A stretch of 64,000 nucleotides of DNA from Styela clava (Eukaryota > Chordata > Ascidiacea > Stolidobranchia > Styelidae), in assembly GCF_964204865.1 (NCBI RefSeq), contig NC_135251.1:26350001-26414000 (forward strand). Reading direction: 5' to 3'. The notes below the pieces were generated by a model that saw nothing but the letters and a program-made list of their open reading frames with translations, had not been told where the DNA came from and searched no databases. Within the stretch, counting starts at the first letter, position 1. Each line of letters begins with the position of its first letter. The position numbers were made by a program, and so were the translations under genes. Shown in pieces: positions 60,691 to 64,000 of the stretch.

Positions 60691-61734
60691 TGGGGTCAAT
60701 ATGAGCAAAGTTGCTTAGTTTATTGAAATCAAATTAGGAGGCATTTGCCAAGACCTTTTATCCTCGACTCGCATTGAAGACGCTCGTTTCGAGTATTCTC
60801 ATTGCGCAAGCACGTAATGGTATAAACATAGGTAAACACGATATGGCTGCTATGGCAATATATTACGGTATTAGAACAGAGCTATTAAATTTATCAATTT
60901 AATCGGATTCTCAAAAATTGCAAGTTATAAATGAACATTGGGCTCTAGCGTAAACATTGAATACACGAAAAAATGTGGTTTGTTCTAATGACATTATAAA
61001 AAATTCTATATAGAAGTCATAATGTGAAATGTGCAATATCATTCCCTCTTTAAATCAAATACCGTATTATATAGGAACGCTGTGTCCAAACGCTGACCCT
61101 AAAATAAAAAGCGCGTAAAAATGGAAGGCGCCCATAAGCAAACAATAAAGTGGACTCTTAGAATGCCCATTGCTTTACTAAGTGGATTAATGGAATTTTT
61201 GACTTCATAATTTCCGCCCCTATGAGTCCGCATTTTTCGCTTTATCGACGTGAAAAGGCGCGCTAATACGGGACATAGTTGAAATATATAACTAAATATT
61301 TCCCCAAGTAGATACCTTGCTATTTCCAATCGTACATATGTTATAAGATGCCTATGGCTCACAAACAGCAAAAAAAATCTAACTCATAACTTTTTATTAG
61401 AACTTTGTCGTAGATGCACCATAAATAAATCAGTACGAAGAACACAATTTAATAAAATCAGATATTATACAACATTTTGCATGCTCGATGAAGCGTGGCA
61501 TTACGTCAGAATATCTTCCAAAGTATGGTTATGGAATTATCATTTTCGACTACGATAAATCAATATAACAATTTCATCATTTTTAATGTATTTTCGTCCA
61601 CAGGTGCCTACAAATATCAACAACGCTTCCGCATAGAAAGGTCAATTGTATTGCATCACAATGAGGGTACAGACAAGCAAAGTCAAAAATCATCCCCAAA
61701 AAGGAACAATGTAGCAGTAGGATATCTACTAGAC

Positions 61735-61965
61735 CCGAAAATTATTTTCGTTGTCGGCATAAGCGTTGTCACGCCGATGAGCGCGAACAAAGGCTTTTTT
61801 ACCGCCTACCGACTTGATAAACGCAAGCCGGAGCGCAAACAACGCGTTAATCCAGAAAACATGCTCTACTGTAAACAATAGGAAGCCTTGCACCCACATC
61901 ACAAAAATACCACACGAGATTAGGTTGTTGGTTTGCATCAGGCTCGATTGAATCTGACTTAACAA
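61735..61965 (-). CDS. Candidate membrane-spanning exon, possibly upstream part of the His-rich gene
   Basis: A - strand open frame with strongly protein-like composition. After a short start (SQIQSSLMQTNNLISC) come hydrophobic segments (GIFVMWVQGFLLFTVEHVFW then INALFALRLAFI), followed by a basic juxtamembrane part (KSVGGKKAFVRAHRRDN) and AYADNENNFR. If the donor is GTCTAG after the FR codons at 61735, it joins in phase 0 to DMVRLMSSIYD of the exon at 56890. That would make a membrane protein with a long His-rich cytoplasmic tail. The donor is weak and the acceptor is not fixed (several AGs near 61950-61960), so linkage is a hypothesis. A + strand frame of 128 codons overlaps and looks less natural. 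Confidence 0.38.
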
Positions 61966-62145
61966 AATGGGCCATATTTGGTCGGTAACATAAGTACGGG
62001 TAATGAAATTAACCTCATTGCCCCAGACACAATTTTCGTTACCTACGCACCCCGCGAAATGCTATATTTCCGGTATTTGATGAATTCACTAACATAAAAA
62101 TATGGAAGTTTTTAGTTGTACCATTAAGCGCTTCAATCAGCGTTA

Positions 62146-62354
62146 GGTACTCCCGTTGTGTGTGTACCAGGTTTGGGTTGTGCTATAATTTTATCCCGAT
62201 TTTCCTTATTTTAGTTCTATTACGAGTTCGGGAACTGTCTGTGTTAGTCAAGTTAATATATCCCCATGGGTTTCAGTCCCTTTACATAACTTGATGTAAA
62301 GTGGGCAAACAAAATTAGTTACCTCCATATTGGCACACATACTTCTGGAGCGTC
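62146..62354 (+). mobile_element. MITE family A, copy 4
   Basis: Begins GGTACTCCCGTTGTGTGTGT and ends CACACATACTTCTGGAGCGTC, with the family core (CGAGTTCGGGAACTGTCTGT, CAGTCCCTTTACATAACTTG). The 8-bp flanks are CAGCGTTA (62138-62145) and TAACGTTA (62355-62362), matching at 6 of 8 positions, as expected for an aged target duplication. Non-coding. Confidence 0.83.
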
Positions 62355-62362
62355 TAACGTTA

Positions 62363-64000
62363 AACTGGAAATTTTAGATGGGAGAAAATTAAAGATTTCG
62401 TTTCCGAGCAACACCTAAATCAAAATTTAACATCGAGTTTTAGGAAAGCTCCTCAATATGTAGAGCGAAAAAAAAACTATAATTTTGTAGTCATTCAAAC
62501 AGTTGTATAGTTTATTAAATCGCATTGAAGAAAAATATTTGCAATGTCTAACAAACAAACTCAATATAACGACAAATTATTGATATTATTTCGGGTCCAT
62601 TGGAAGAAGTTAATTTTATTAAATATTAACCAGCCTCGCCACCTCAGTGTAATTTGAAATAATGAAAGCTAGTCATTGGTCAGTACTTATGTCCATTAGG
62701 GGGTATTAGTTTTCTTGTGATGGGACAACAGTGTCTGATATCTGATAGGATTGACCGGTGGATGATATTGTTTCTGGACTTTCCCTTGAAAATATCATAC
62801 GAATCTATCGAGGACCATGGAAAAATCGAAGATATTATATTTAATTTAATAGGGGCCTTGTTTGGCAAAACCTAACGCGGCGATATCAGATTGATGGCCA
62901 GATACATAAGCTTTCGTATATGGGCGTCGATATCAGATTTTCGTGGTTTGTGCCACCCACGGCGAACAGTAGGTGAAAATATTTATGCATAATATGAAAA
63001 TATTATATTTAATATGGTCTTTTTTGTACATGTATGCCTTATTTACTTATAAACTATCATGTTAATAAGATCTGTGCATGATTTCGTTAATATATCTGTG
63101 CATCAAGTATCGTTGTATATATAAACTGACAAATACAAATAATATATACACAGACTGATGTTTTAATGTTTCATTTTTCATTTCCAAGAAAAAAAACAGT
63201 TTTAAAGCTGTGGTGAATCAAACACAACCGCGCTAATTTGCTAACAAACACATTTGTGGCCGACAGCAGGTGTGCGGGCTCATCGTCAAATTTCCTAATG
63301 ATTTTCTTTTTAGATTTAATGTGCGGTAAATCTGTTTTTATTCTTGTGGAATTTATAATTGTATGATAATTTATATTAACTGTCATTAAGTTTTTACATT
63401 TTAATTATTGTCGAGTTCAATAGGCTTAAAATGATTTACCTATAGGTAATTACTTCAAAATTTTAATTTTTTGTACAAATACCGACATAATTGTTTTGTA
63501 ACAAGTGTTAGGTTTATTTGATGTCTTGTATCATACATACTAGTATATTGTGTCAACTAGTTCAGTTGTATTGAAACAGCAGTTTACATTGTTAGATGAA
63601 TAAAATTGGACCTAAAATTGGCCCTTGTGGTGGACCAAAAACGTTTGTCACTTCATATTGACGTCTTGTCCATTATCAGTATTTTTCCATTACCCGTTGT
63701 GTTAGTATTACCGTATAAATCGGAAAATATAATGTGTGCGTTTATGTGCACTAGATGGAATTATGACAAGCTCTGCTGACGCAAAGATTGCATTATGAGA
63801 TATCGATCAATTTTTTGTCACTTTTTGCGTAAAAAATATTATCGTATCTATCTTGAATATAATCGTTTTGTTGGGCGGAATATCTGTCCAATGCGGCAAA
63901 ACGCATTTTCGTGACGTCTCTATATCAAATACTTTAAAATATAGAAATTTACAAATCGCAACACGAAACGTGTACAGATAAATGAATTTCGGTAAACACA
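62363..64000. other. End of window, no gene supported
   Basis: AT-rich sequence with short frames only. Around 63600-63720 the + strand translation includes IGPKIGPCGGPKTF, which resembles the G-P-x-x-x-P-C-G-T-P segment downstream of reverse transcriptase in some LINEs, but the frame breaks soon after. It may be a short LINE relic. Confidence 0.3.

Noticed and set aside
61495-61881. 128-codon + strand frame
   Set aside because: It overlaps antisense to the more natural hydrophobic frame at 61.7-61.97 kb and shows no recognisable domain.
1-64000. CRISPR array, prokaryotic-style operon or defence system
   Set aside because: Intron-containing animal genes throughout; no regularly spaced short repeats and no clustered co-directional bacterial-type genes were seen.

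Overview
This is an AT-rich eukaryotic genomic window, with GT-AG introns mostly of 200-900 bp, metazoan gene families and many short non-autonomous DNA transposons. Gene content (NuSAP, Six4/5, coilin, microsomal epoxide hydrolase, a C1orf74/UPF0739 homologue, a rhodopsin-like GPCR) points to an animal, most likely a deuterostome. The compact introns and abundant MITEs suggest an invertebrate chordate such as an ascidian tunicate, but that placement is inference.

Layout. 0.7-8.7 kb, + strand: a 13-exon NUSAP1-like gene that can be spliced completely in silico. 10.0-16.8 kb, + strand: an 11-exon Six4/5-class homeobox gene, also complete. 21.3-25.7 kb, - strand: a four-exon divergent class A GPCR. 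30.1-32.6 kb, + strand: a small three-exon gene weakly resembling LC8 dynein light chain. 36.2-37.6 kb, + strand: coilin with its coding region in one exon. 38.2-39.0 kb, - strand: a single-exon UPF0739 (C1orf74) homologue, convergent with coilin and divergent from the next gene. 39.6-45.4 kb, + strand: a nine-exon microsomal epoxide hydrolase (EPHX1-like) with an intact catalytic triad. 50.2-56.9 kb (perhaps to 62 kb), - strand: the 3' part of an unrecognised gene with a histidine-rich C-terminus and possibly an upstream membrane-spanning exon.

Between and inside the genes lie mobile elements. Seven insertions have hAT-like ends with 8-bp target-site duplications (TSDs) that are perfect or one mismatch off, and an eighth is less clear. 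A ~210-bp MITE family has four copies, one with a perfect 8-bp TSD, plus a related 110-bp foldback. There are tRNA-derived SINE-like pieces, a decayed non-LTR reverse-transcriptase fragment, tandem repeats and several perfect hairpins. No operon-like system, CRISPR array or convincing RNA gene was seen. The genes look like ordinary, functionally unrelated neighbours. The most unusual points are the non-canonical GPCR motifs, the truncated LC8-like gene, the His-rich membrane-protein candidate and the dated set of MITE insertions. All exon coordinates are my own hand splicing, checked only for frame continuity.
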